From Acinetobacter colistiniresistens (lineage in GTDB: Bacteria > Pseudomonadota > Gammaproteobacteria > Pseudomonadales > Moraxellaceae): a DNA stretch of 64,000 nucleotides. The notes under the pieces are model-generated. The model had not been told where the DNA came from. It did no database searches and saw nothing but the letters and a program-made list of their open reading frames with translations. How positions within the stretch are numbered: position 1 is the first letter of the stretch; each line of letters starts with the position of its first letter. Positions 10,340 through 19,252 of the stretch are shown here, one piece after another. Position numbers and translations under genes: made by a program. The stretch covers positions 124,001-188,000 of the forward strand of contig NZ_KE340381.1 of NCBI RefSeq assembly GCF_000413935.1. Direction: 5' to 3'.

Positions 10340-10498
10340 GGTCGCAGCAACCGATTGGACATTGCACGGCATCCGCAATGTTTTCGGTGACCTTTCATTA
10401 TGACTCTCCATCTTTCGCAATGGTTGTGTTAGCAGCCAGAACCATTGAAAAAGATTTTGACCGACGATTTATCATCACTCGAATCGTCGGTTTTTATT
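10340..10498 (+). ncRNA. Putative structured small RNA
   Basis: No reading frame is convincing here, but the plus strand folds into three clear stems. The first is nested: GGTC/GACC (10340-10343, 10389-10392), ACCGA/TCGGT (10350-10354, 10384-10388) and CATTGC/GCAATG (10360-10365, 10375-10380). The second pairs CAATGGTT with AACCATTG (10418-10425, 10440-10447). The third is an intrinsic terminator. The gene downstream is on the opposite strand, so this looks like a stand-alone transcript rather than a leader. The AT-rich TATAAG/TATAAT-like sequence at 10325-10338 could be its -10. The family is unknown to me. Confidence 0.55.
10460..10498 (+). terminator. Intrinsic terminator of the putative sRNA
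   Basis: A perfect 10-bp stem, ACCGACGATT with AATCGTCGGT (10460-10469, 10482-10491), is followed by TTTTTATTT on the plus strand. Confidence 0.85.
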
Positions 10499-10515
10499 TG
10501 CCTAAAATTTGTATG

Positions 10516-10968
10516 CTAAAACGTATCAGCAACATACATTTTCATCAATTTACCCTCATCATCTTTAACCCTTGTTAAAAATACCCAACCGCATTTTTCA
10601 TAGAAATCATCTAGGTCTGTGACCAGATACAGCTTTTCAAACCCTAAGTTTTTCATTTCCGCACGTGCGAAGTCCAACAGTTGCCTTGCAATATTCTGTT
10701 TCCGATAAGCCTCTTCAACAAATAGCGCACATAGATTGGGGCTAATATCTTTGCGATCATGAAAATCATTCTCGATCACCCCAGTACCAGCAATGATTTG
10801 CTGCTGTTCATTTAGAATCACATACCACTGTGGAATTCCTTCTGGCTGTTCAATCGAGGTTTTTATGCTGTCTCGATAGGCCTCAACAGGAATTCCCCAT
10901 TGATCTGAAAACCAATGCGCAGCCTGCGCTAAAAGCTCTGGTGTATTGACCAGTTTAATGATATTCAT
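10516..10968 (-). CDS. GNAT family N-acetyltransferase
   Basis: An acetyl-CoA-dependent acetyltransferase of unknown substrate. The CoA-binding motif A is LFVEEAYRKQNIARQLLDFA, with the usual RxxGxG replaced by RKQNIA. The C-terminal DLDDFYEKCGWVFL fits motif B. The open frame begins at a TTG (10995), but I choose ATG 10968 (150 aa, MNIIKLVNTPELLAQ) because GAGG lies 9 nt upstream; ATG 10983 is also possible. Confidence 0.78.
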   Translation of the reverse strand: MNIIKLVNTPELLAQAAHWFSDQWGIPVEAYRDSIKTSIEQPEGIPQWYVILNEQQQIIAGTGVIENDFHDRKDISPNLCALFVEEAYRKQNIARQLLDFARAEMKNLGFEKLYLVTDLDDFYEKCGWVFLTRVKDDEGKLMKMYVADTF

Positions 10969-11128
10969 CAATTTCAACCTCATCTCTTTAATCAAGATTA
11001 AATGAATAAATTACATTCTTTCAATCAAGTACGCGGCCTGAGGAATCTACTTACATAAATCGTTATCTATAACCTCCCCGATCTATTTAGAATAATTTCT
11101 AGACAATAACTACAAAAGGATAGCCGCC

Positions 11129-11506
11129 ATGAACAGTATTATTTATTTTGAAATCCAGTCATCAAATCCACAACGTGATATTCATTTTTATCAATCCATT
11201 TTTGGCTGGAAATTTGAAAAAGTGCACGACTTACCGATCGAGTACTATCGAATTGCCACAGAGGGGATTTACGGCGGTTTACTGCAACGTCCTGTAGCAA
11301 CACCAGCAACAGGATGTGGAACCAATGCTTTTACCTGTAGCATCGAGGTAGAAAGTTTCGATGCTACCACAGCTCAAATTCTAAGCTTGGGTGGGAGTAT
11401 CGCCATGGAAAAATTTGCGATCCCGAACCGCTGTTGGCAAGGTTATTTCATCGACCTCGATCATAATACCTTTGGGATTTGCGAAATCGACGAACATGCT
11501 CAATAA
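11129..11506 (+). CDS. VOC (glyoxalase/dioxygenase fold) family protein
   Basis: A 125-aa single-repeat vicinal-oxygen-chelate protein. The start IIYFEIQSSNPQRDIHFYQS is typical of small VOC proteins, and the end QGYFIDLDHNTFGICEID carries the conserved C-terminal acidic metal-ligand strand. Substrate unknown; many such proteins act in detoxification or resistance. AAAGGA precedes the start. Confidence 0.8.
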   Translation: MNSIIYFEIQSSNPQRDIHFYQSIFGWKFEKVHDLPIEYYRIATEGIYGGLLQRPVATPATGCGTNAFTCSIEVESFDATTAQILSLGGSIAMEKFAIPNRCWQGYFIDLDHNTFGICEIDEHAQ

Positions 11507-11535
11507 ACCACTGTGCTTACACAAAGGTCTGTCAT

Positions 11536-12318
11536 TTACCGCCCCTTAAACTGCGGTGGGCGTTTTTCTAACATGGCGCGAACCCCTTCTTGAGCATCTT
11601 CAGATACAAACAGTGGCATTAAATAATTGTTCATTTTTTCAAATGCAACTGTTTGCCCTTCCACGACTGCATCTGTTGCAGAAGCCAATAACGCCTGTAC
11701 AGCCAATGGTGCAGAAACACAGATTTCTTTAGCAATTTCCAAGGCACGTTCAAGTTGCTGCCCTGACTCCACCACCTCCGAGACGAGGTTTAGTTCATAG
11801 GCCGTTTTGCTATTAAACGTTTTACCCGTCAATAAATAAGGCATCGCCTTTTGCCAACCTGCAGCCTGCACGAAACGAACAGTCGCACCACCAAATGGCA
11901 TGATGCCGCGTAATACTTCCAACTGACCAAAGACCGTATTTTCACTGGCAATCACCACATCGGCATTCAGCATTAACTCCACCCCAGCGGTATAGCAGAT
12001 CCCTTGTACTGCCACAATGACTGGTTTAGTCCGATGCCGACCACCTGTTCCCCACGGATTCACCTGATCTGCTGCAAAATTAAAAATGCCTTGTGAAATT
12101 TTAGACTGTAATTCCACCAGATCTAGGCCCGCGGTAAAATGATCACCATGCGCAAAAATCACGGCGCAACGCAATTCAGCATTGTTTTCATATTCTGTTA
12201 AAGCAAGGGATAAATCCTGAATCATATGGCTATCGAAAGCATTGCGCTTTGCGACTCGATCCAAGCCAATCAACATGATGTGATCAATAATTTCGCGGCT
12301 TACTTGACCTAAGCTCAT
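11536..12318 (-). CDS. Crotonase / enoyl-CoA hydratase family protein
   Basis: A 260-aa crotonase-fold enzyme acting on an acyl-CoA. It has the oxyanion-hole segments AHGDHFTAGLDL (about 55-66) and VQGICYTAGVELML (about 103-116). The acidic residues at Glu114 and in GQLEVLRGIMP are where hydratases place their catalytic pair. The exact reaction is uncertain. GAGGAATATAGA precedes ATG. It is divergent from sbcD. Confidence 0.86.
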   Translation of the reverse strand: MSLGQVSREIIDHIMLIGLDRVAKRNAFDSHMIQDLSLALTEYENNAELRCAVIFAHGDHFTAGLDLVELQSKISQGIFNFAADQVNPWGTGGRHRTKPVIVAVQGICYTAGVELMLNADVVIASENTVFGQLEVLRGIMPFGGATVRFVQAAGWQKAMPYLLTGKTFNSKTAYELNLVSEVVESGQQLERALEIAKEICVSAPLAVQALLASATDAVVEGQTVAFEKMNNYLMPLFVSEDAQEGVRAMLEKRPPQFKGR

Positions 12319-12482
12319 TCTATATTCCTCATTGTTAAAATAATGCTATGGAGCCCAAACTAGAGCATCGCTTAAAAATGATCAAGCGGCATCTTGTAGT
12401 GCTTTTTCTACTGAGCAAGACGCTCCCTTCGCCCTAAATACGTGCTACCTTATTCGGGTTTATTTTATTTTTAGATTCATTT

Positions 12483-13733
12483 ATGACCGTGCGTTTTTTT
12501 CATACGTCTGATTGGCATTTGGGGCAGTTTTTTTATAATCATTCCCGCCACTACGAACATGAACAATTTCTGGCATGGTTACTTGAGCAAATCAAAGCAA
12601 AACAACCACATGCCTTATTGATTGCGGGCGATATTTTTGATGTGATTAATCCCAGCTCACAGGCACAAAAACAACTGTATCAGTTCCTTGCCGATGCTCA
12701 TGAGCTTGCCCCACACATGCAAACCTTGATGATTGCAGGCAATCACGACTCGGGTTATCGCATTGAACAGGTTGAGCCTCTTTTAGAAAAATATAATGCC
12801 AAAACCGTTGGGGTGATTCGTTGGAATCAAGATAAGACCCTCGATTTAGAACGTTTAATTTTGCCGATTTATGATGAGCAAAAACAGATTATGGCGTGGT
12901 GTATTGCCCTGCCATTTCTACGTTCAGCTGAAATCACAGGCTTTAATGAACACACCACCAACAGTCAAAATGCGATTGCTTATTTACATCAACAGTTAAT
13001 CGAAGAAGCCAAACGCCGTAAAACCGATGATCAGGCCTTAATTCTAATGTCACATGCGCATATGCAAGGTGGAGAAACTTCGGACTCAGAACGGCCGATT
13101 ATCATTGGTAATGAAGAAGCATTGTCTACAGCACTGTTCGACGACAGTATTGATTATGTGGCGCTGGGACATTTGCATAAACCACAAAAGGTACAGCATC
13201 CACATATTCGTTATAGCGGTTCACCTATTCCTCTGTCATTTAGTGAAATCAAATATAATCACCAAGTGGTTGAAGTGACGATTGACCCTAAAAAAAGTGA
13301 AGACGCGTTTAGCTTTGAAGCTCTGCCAATACCCCGAAGTATTCAACTACATAAAATTAAAGATGAACTCAGCGCAGTCATGCAACGCCTGCGCAATCTG
13401 CCAAATGAACCGATCGAAAATCTCGAGCATCGTGAATATGTCGATATCGAATATCATACCGCGACCCCACCACAACCCAATTTACGACAACAGTTTGAAG
13501 ATGCCTTGCCGAAAGATCGTTATCGGCTGGTGCGCATTTCCAGACAATATCTCTCCAATGAAAGCACTGCCGAGCACAAGCAAAGTATTAGTTTAGAACC
13601 ACCGACACCCGAAAAACTATTTCAGCAAATTTGGGAGAAAAAGGGCTATCACGCCGATGATGAAGTCACCAAAGACTTTATGAGTTTGGTCGCAGAAGCG
13701 CAAAAGCAACTTGAAGATGATCAGACTGTTTAA
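12483..13733 (+). CDS. sbcD: Exonuclease SbcCD, subunit D (Mre11-like)
   Basis: The nuclease subunit of SbcCD, which cuts hairpins and blocked DNA ends during repair and replication. The 416-aa protein shows all the phosphoesterase motifs in order: TSDWHLGQ (8-15), AGDIFD (about 55-60), AGNHD (about 84-88), SHAHMQG and ALGHLHKPQ, which hold the manganese ligands. It is followed 9 bp later by sbcC, so the two are co-transcribed. Confidence 0.97.
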   Translation: MTVRFFHTSDWHLGQFFYNHSRHYEHEQFLAWLLEQIKAKQPHALLIAGDIFDVINPSSQAQKQLYQFLADAHELAPHMQTLMIAGNHDSGYRIEQVEPLLEKYNAKTVGVIRWNQDKTLDLERLILPIYDEQKQIMAWCIALPFLRSAEITGFNEHTTNSQNAIAYLHQQLIEEAKRRKTDDQALILMSHAHMQGGETSDSERPIIIGNEEALSTALFDDSIDYVALGHLHKPQKVQHPHIRYSGSPIPLSFSEIKYNHQVVEVTIDPKKSEDAFSFEALPIPRSIQLHKIKDELSAVMQRLRNLPNEPIENLEHREYVDIEYHTATPPQPNLRQQFEDALPKDRYRLVRISRQYLSNESTAEHKQSISLEPPTPEKLFQQIWEKKGYHADDEVTKDFMSLVAEAQKQLEDDQTV

Positions 13734-13742
13734 GGACCTGCC

Positions 13743-16700
13743 ATGAAAATTTTATCAATTCGACTGAAAAATTTGGCATCTCTGGCAGATGAGCATTTTA
13801 TTGATTTTGAAACTGAGCCTTTGGCCAGTGCTGGACTGATTGCCATTGTTGGAAAAACCGGCGCGGGTAAATCCACGATTTTAGATGCCATGTGTCTGGC
13901 GTTATTTAATAAAATTCCTCGCCTCAAAGAGAGTGACGGTAAGCTGTTAGATGTCGATGGTTCTGAACTGCTAACCAACTCCCCTTTAACGGTTCTACGT
14001 CGCGGTACAGGACATGGTTTTGCCGAACTGTGTTTTGTGGCGCAAGACCAAAAACATTACCTTGCACGTTGGGAAATTAAACGCGCCCGTGAAAATGCCA
14101 GTGGCAAACTGCAAAGTGTACAACGCTCACTCAAATGCCTGACCGATGGTGTGGTCGTTGCAGACAAAAGCAAAGCAGTTGAAGCACATATTCAACAGAT
14201 TACCCAACTCAGCTTTGAACAATTTACCCGTGCAGTATTGCTCGCTCAATCTGAAGTCACCGCATTTTTAAAAGCACGCGATAATGAGCGTGGTGAATTA
14301 CTCGAATATCTGACCAACTCCAGTATTTTTGCCAAAATTGGACAACTGGCTTTTGAAAAGACCCGTGAAATCAGCAACCAGCGCAAGCAATTGGAAAATG
14401 TGCTCGGTCATATTGAAATCCGTTCAGATGAAGAAGTTGCCGAATTACAGGCTCAATTCCAGCAGATACAACAACGGGTTCAACAGTTGGAAGCCGACAA
14501 AGTTCAGCTCAATCAACAGCAACAATGGTTTGAACAGCAACAGAAACTTCAAACTGAAATCACACTGAAACAGCAACAGCATGACATTCAAATTCAAGCA
14601 CATGATGCATTAGCAGCAGATCGCAATCGACTCAGCCAACTCGAAACCTTTTCAGGTATTCGTCCGATTGTGTTCCAACAGCAACAACTGGAAAAAGCAC
14701 TACAACAGCTTGAGCCGCAGATTCAACATAAGCAGCAGCACTTTACGACGTTAAGCACTCAATTTGAGCAAGAAAAAACAGCTTATACCCAAGCTGAAAC
14801 GGCCTTACAGCAATTTCAAAGCTTTGAACAAAACCATCAGCATGAACTCACTCAAGTGCGTAAATATGTACAGGAACGTGAATATATTGCCGATGAATAT
14901 AAGAAAACCAAAGTCCGCTTAAACCAAAACGAAGCGCAACAACAACCATTGCTTGAGCAACAACAGCAGTTTGAACAAAGTCGCCACAGTCTATCCATAC
15001 AACAACAAAGCTGCTCTGATCAGCTGCAACAGAGCGCACAATTCTCCACTTTAGATAAAGGCTTGAATGCACATATTCAGCAACTCAAGCAATTTATTCA
15101 GCAATACCAAAAAGTCGAACAGAATTTAGGTTCGATTCAACAGGCACAATCCAAGCTTGAACAAGATCAGATCGTGTTGAATGAGCTGATTCAAAAATTT
15201 GGTCCACCACAACAGATTGAAAACCAAATTGAGCAGAAACAAAAACTCAGAGAGCAACAACAAGCTCGACTAAATCAACTGGATCTGATTCAACAAAAAT
15301 TACAGCATTATTTTGAACTTAAAAAAGAGTACGAAGCACTGACTCAGCAGCTCAGTACCACACAGCAACAATATCAGCAGGTGGAACAACAACTGCAAAC
15401 AAGTGAAGTCGAATTCCAATCTGCCAAGAATGAACGGGAAAAATTACAGCAAATATTGCAACAACAACGCTTATTGCATGCTGAAAATATCGAACATCTG
15501 CGTGCTGAACTCAAACACGGCGAAGCTTGTCTGGTCTGTGGCAGCACCGAACATCCCTATCGAGATGATGCCAGTCAGCTCTCTAAAGCCTTGTATGAGC
15601 TGCAACAACAGCAAGAGCAACAGGCCATTCAACAAGAACAACACTGTTTTCAGCTTTGGCAAAACACACAGCAGAAATTTACCCAGATTCGTACCGAACT
15701 AACCCAATTGCAATCTGCCATGCAACAAGCGGATGATAAATTCAAGCTGCAATATCAGGAATTAGTCAAACATGCAGCACAGTTCGACATCCCGTTAGAT
15801 TTAACTCAGCCACATGCGGAAGTGATCACAACTCAACAGCAATGCATCAATGAGACAATCCAGTTCAAACAGCAGGTCGAACTTGAGTTACAGCAACTGC
15901 ATCAGGCCAATAAAGATCACTATAACCTGAACCAAACCATTCAAAATACCCGCTATCAACTCGAAAGCGTACAGCAGTTACAACAACAGATTCAGCATGT
16001 TGTAGATTGCCTAACGCGTGATGAACAAAGCCTATGGCAGCAACAAACCTTAGGCTATGCCCAACAACTCGCGCAGCGTTTGCAGCAACGTGCCCAACAA
16101 CTTGAACAAGCTGAAACACTCAGCAAACAACAACAGCAGCTTGAACAGCAACTGAATTTATTAAAGTCCAATTTAGTCGGTTTACTGACTCAACATACCG
16201 AGTTTAACCAACAACTTAAAGATATCGAAGTTAAAGGCAAACACAATACCGAGTCAGCACATCAGCTGATTGTGGCCATGACCGGTTTAACTGAACTCAA
16301 AGCCAATGAATGGTTAAATCAGCATGATCAACAGCGTCAGCAACTACAGCATCAATATCAGCAGATCAAGCAAGCTTTTGAACAGGCTCGTCTAAGTTTC
16401 GAACAGCAGAAAAATGAACTGGAGCAGCTTAAAGCCCAGCAACAGCAGCAACAAACTAGCCTTGTCCAATCCAAAACTGAAATTCGAGCATGGCTCAGCC
16501 AGCATCCTGAGTTTGAAGAACATCTATTCGCGGATTTACTTGCCATTCGTACTGAGCAAGAACAGCAGATTCGAACAGCGCTACACAATGCAGATCGCTT
16601 ACTCAATGAGGCTGCCTCTGCACTCAAAACACTGCAACAGCAATTAGAGGTTCATCAGCAACAACAACCGCACATTGAACAAACACAGTTGCTTGAGCAC

Positions 16701-17339
16701 ATCCGTCTCAATCATGAACAGTTGCAACAACACGCTGAACAACGTGATCAGTTCAAACTGAAATTGGAAGTCCATCAACAAAATGTCGCCAAACAAAAGC
16801 AGTTTGCCGATCAAATCCAACAGATTCAGCAGCAGGAACACCGCTGGAATAAAATTTCCAGTTTGATTGGTGATTCTAAAGGCAAGGATTTCCGTGATTT
16901 AGCCCAGCAATATAATCTGGATATTCTGCTTGAATATGCCAACCAGCAACTCAGCATGTTGTCACAGCGTTATACCTTAAAACGTTTGGATAACTCCCTC
17001 AGCCTAGCCATCATTGACCATGATATGGATGGAGAAACCCGTTCAGTGGCTTCATTGTCTGGCGGTGAGTCTTTCCTGACAGCCCTTGCGATTTCTTTGG
17101 CGATTGCCAATATGGCATCTGGTTCTATGAAAATCGAATCACTGTTTATTGATGAAGGTTTTGGAACGCTGGATGCCTCTTCGCTACATATGGTGATGAA
17201 TGCCTTGGATCAGCTGCAAAGCCAAGGACGCAAAGTCATCCTCATTTCACATATTCAGGAGATGCACGAACGGATTCCTGTGCAGATTCAGGTACAGCCT
17301 GTAGGGTCAGGTTCGAGTCGAATTGAGGTGGTTGGGTAA
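13743..17339 (+). CDS. sbcC: Exonuclease SbcCD, subunit C (Rad50-like ATPase)
   Basis: The ATPase and tether of SbcCD. The 1198-aa protein has Walker A GKTGAGKST (37-45), a long coiled coil, a zinc-hook CLVC (Cys596, Cys599) at its middle, a second coiled coil, the ABC signature SLSGGE near 1104 and Walker B LFIDEGFG near 1135. Two protomers join through the hook and bind two SbcD. The coiled coils are unusually rich in glutamine (many QQQQ runs), longer and more Q-biased than in E. coli. Confidence 0.97.
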   Translation: MKILSIRLKNLASLADEHFIDFETEPLASAGLIAIVGKTGAGKSTILDAMCLALFNKIPRLKESDGKLLDVDGSELLTNSPLTVLRRGTGHGFAELCFVAQDQKHYLARWEIKRARENASGKLQSVQRSLKCLTDGVVVADKSKAVEAHIQQITQLSFEQFTRAVLLAQSEVTAFLKARDNERGELLEYLTNSSIFAKIGQLAFEKTREISNQRKQLENVLGHIEIRSDEEVAELQAQFQQIQQRVQQLEADKVQLNQQQQWFEQQQKLQTEITLKQQQHDIQIQAHDALAADRNRLSQLETFSGIRPIVFQQQQLEKALQQLEPQIQHKQQHFTTLSTQFEQEKTAYTQAETALQQFQSFEQNHQHELTQVRKYVQEREYIADEYKKTKVRLNQNEAQQQPLLEQQQQFEQSRHSLSIQQQSCSDQLQQSAQFSTLDKGLNAHIQQLKQFIQQYQKVEQNLGSIQQAQSKLEQDQIVLNELIQKFGPPQQIENQIEQKQKLREQQQARLNQLDLIQQKLQHYFELKKEYEALTQQLSTTQQQYQQVEQQLQTSEVEFQSAKNEREKLQQILQQQRLLHAENIEHLRAELKHGEACLVCGSTEHPYRDDASQLSKALYELQQQQEQQAIQQEQHCFQLWQNTQQKFTQIRTELTQLQSAMQQADDKFKLQYQELVKHAAQFDIPLDLTQPHAEVITTQQQCINETIQFKQQVELELQQLHQANKDHYNLNQTIQNTRYQLESVQQLQQQIQHVVDCLTRDEQSLWQQQTLGYAQQLAQRLQQRAQQLEQAETLSKQQQQLEQQLNLLKSNLVGLLTQHTEFNQQLKDIEVKGKHNTESAHQLIVAMTGLTELKANEWLNQHDQQRQQLQHQYQQIKQAFEQARLSFEQQKNELEQLKAQQQQQQTSLVQSKTEIRAWLSQHPEFEEHLFADLLAIRTEQEQQIRTALHNADRLLNEAASALKTLQQQLEVHQQQQPHIEQTQLLEHIRLNHEQLQQHAEQRDQFKLKLEVHQQNVAKQKQFADQIQQIQQQEHRWNKISSLIGDSKGKDFRDLAQQYNLDILLEYANQQLSMLSQRYTLKRLDNSLSLAIIDHDMDGETRSVASLSGGESFLTALAISLAIANMASGSMKIESLFIDEGFGTLDASSLHMVMNALDQLQSQGRKVILISHIQEMHERIPVQIQVQPVGSGSSRIEVVG

Positions 17340-17425
17340 ATAAAACTGAATGCATAGAATCAACAGCTTCGGTTCATCCGAGGTTGAAATCTTGGCTCGC
17401 AAGTAATGTTGAGAATATTGAATGA

Positions 17426-17468
17426 TATATTTTCATAGGGAGTACTTTGTCTTCCCTATGAAAATATA
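17426..17468. terminator. Long perfect inverted repeat between sbcC and uppP
   Basis: Two 16-bp arms, TATATTTTCATAGGGA and TCCCTATGAAAATATA (17426-17441, 17453-17468), match perfectly around an 11-nt loop. It lies between convergent genes, and the T runs in the arms suit a bidirectional terminator. Confidence 0.7.
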
Positions 17469-17484
17469 AGGCAATCATGCGCTC

Positions 17485-18327
17485 TTAGTGAATACACAAC
17501 ACCACAACGGCAAAACCTAAACAATATAGGCCAAACAAATGCCAACGGCCATGCTCTAACCAAGAAGAGAGCCATTTCAATGCAAGCAGACCAGCACCAA
17601 AGCTAAAACACATTCCAAGCAAACTTGGAGTAATGACATGTGATAATTGCCCACTCGCAACAGCCTGACCACCTTGGGCGTGAACTAAACGATACAGCTC
17701 TTTTAAAATAACGGCTGGGGTTAATACCACCGCCAGCGCAAAACTAAATTCTTCTGCTCTCTGACGCGATACCCCCAAGAATAAACCCGTCGAAATCGTC
17801 GCACCCGAGCGGGAAAAACCACGAAAAGGCAAACAAAGTGCCTGTACGGCACCAATAATCGAAGCACTACGTAAATTGATATTGCCTTGCTGTCCGCGAT
17901 CTAAGCGCGATGATAAAATAATCAGTATCCCTGCTGCGGCAAGCGCGGCTGCCATTAATTTTGAATTACTAAACAGATGTTCAATCTCAAAACTACTCGC
18001 CCCACCAAAAAATACGTGTTTAATCAAAGCTTGCAATGCTAGACCCAATACACCCGTAATCAGTGTTGCTAGCACAACATACCATGCCTGACGTTTAAAA
18101 CTTTCCCATGAAGAAAAATAGGTGTCTTTCCATGACTTCCAGAAGTAGACAATAACCGCAAACATTGTACCTGTATGCAACATGACCAGCAGGAAGGTCA
18201 TATCAGGTGCAGAAGGATCATAGCCCATGAGTTTTTCAGCTAAAATCACATGTGCCGAGCTAGAAACAGGCAATAATTCAGCGAAGCCCTGAATGATCGC
18301 CAGAATAAAAACATGTAATAAATCCAT
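17485..18327 (-). CDS. uppP: Undecaprenyl-diphosphate phosphatase
   Basis: UppP (BacA) removes a phosphate from undecaprenyl pyrophosphate, recycling the lipid carrier for peptidoglycan and O-antigen. The 280-aa polytopic protein has both family signatures: QGFAELLPVSSSAHVIL (14-30) and PFRGFSRSGATIS (about 166-178), which hold the catalytic Glu and Arg/Ser residues. About eight hydrophobic segments are visible. It confers basal bacitracin resistance in other bacteria. Confidence 0.94.
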   Translation of the reverse strand: MDLLHVFILAIIQGFAELLPVSSSAHVILAEKLMGYDPSAPDMTFLLVMLHTGTMFAVIVYFWKSWKDTYFSSWESFKRQAWYVVLATLITGVLGLALQALIKHVFFGGASSFEIEHLFSNSKLMAAALAAAGILIILSSRLDRGQQGNINLRSASIIGAVQALCLPFRGFSRSGATISTGLFLGVSRQRAEEFSFALAVVLTPAVILKELYRLVHAQGGQAVASGQLSHVITPSLLGMCFSFGAGLLALKWLSSWLEHGRWHLFGLYCLGFAVVVLCIH

Positions 18328-18436
18328 ACATTACAAACTCAAATATTAAAATATTTGCGTTATAAATGAGGAAAATTAAGCTTAAATTAATTGATTACAG
18401 ATTCACCACAAAATACCCGACCCAAAGCAGAAATTA

Positions 18437-19141
18437 TTATTTCTTTAGTACTTCTCTCGCTCCAAATAAGGCTGTTCCAACTCTGACCATGGTTGAACCC
18501 GCCGCAATCGCAGCGTCCAGATCAGCCGACATGCCCATACTCAGGGTATCCCAATCTTGCGGCTGTACATGTTGAGCTTTTACTTGTTCAAATAAAGCTT
18601 TAGCCTCAGCAAATGCAGCATGATTCTCGGGTGTAGGAATCACCATCAAGCCACGTAAACGTAGATTGGGAAGTTGACTAATTCGCTGAACCAGCTCTGC
18701 AACCTCTTCTGGCTGACAACCATCTTTAGAATCCTGTCCATCGATATTCACTTGTAAACAAAGATTCAGAGGTTTTTGCTGTTCTGACCGTTGGCTGGAT
18801 AACCGTTCGGCAATAATCAAACGATCAACCCCATGAACCCAATCAAATTTTTCTGCCAAAAGTTTGGTTTTATTGCGTTGCACATGACCAATAAAATGCC
18901 ATTCGATCTCTAAATCTTGCAGTTCCTCAATTTTTTCTAGTGCTTCTTGCAAATAATTTTCACCAAAACAATGCTGTCCAACTGCATACATCGCTCGAAG
19001 ACTAGTGCTTGGGTGTGTCTTTGAAACAGCCAACAACTGCACTGTTGCAGGATCTCGTTGCACATGCTGACAGGCCTGTTCTATTTGATTTAAAACAGAT
19101 TGACGGGATTGTTGCGATTGATTCATTGACACAGTTCTCAT
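18437..19141 (-). CDS. PLP homeostasis protein, YggS/PLPBP family
   Basis: A 234-aa single-domain PLP-binding protein that keeps free pyridoxal phosphate and vitamin B6 pools in balance. The PLP lysine lies in VQLLAVSKTHPS near residue 41, and WHFIGHVQRNK, RGLMVIPTP and LSMGMSADLDAAI are family motifs. ATG 19126 (MNQSQQSRQ) is an equally good start; neither has a strong ribosome site. In many proteobacteria this gene neighbours pilT, as here. Confidence 0.92.
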   Translation of the reverse strand: MRTVSMNQSQQSRQSVLNQIEQACQHVQRDPATVQLLAVSKTHPSTSLRAMYAVGQHCFGENYLQEALEKIEELQDLEIEWHFIGHVQRNKTKLLAEKFDWVHGVDRLIIAERLSSQRSEQQKPLNLCLQVNIDGQDSKDGCQPEEVAELVQRISQLPNLRLRGLMVIPTPENHAAFAEAKALFEQVKAQHVQPQDWDTLSMGMSADLDAAIAAGSTMVRVGTALFGAREVLKK

Positions 19142-19179
19142 TTACGAAATCTTTTTTTGCTCAGACATTCTTTCAGGTG

Positions 19180-19208
19180 TTGGTATGCCTGCATGAAAGC
19201 CTTATATT
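19180..19208 (+). promoter_or_regulatory. Probable pilT promoter
   Basis: TTGGTA (19180-19185) and TATATT (19203-19208) are 17 bp apart and lie about 45 bp before the pilT start, a plausible sigma-70 promoter. Confidence 0.5.
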
Positions 19209-19252
19209 ATTCTACAAAATAATGAGACATTTTAGTTTGTTTCGGGGAAATT

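Noticed and set aside
13054-16647. Plus- and minus-strand open frames inside sbcD and sbcC
   Set aside because: Out-of-frame shadows of the glutamine-rich coiled coils.
19180-19202. Sigma-54 promoter before pilT
   Set aside because: GG and GC are only 7 bases apart instead of 10, so the sigma-70 reading is better.
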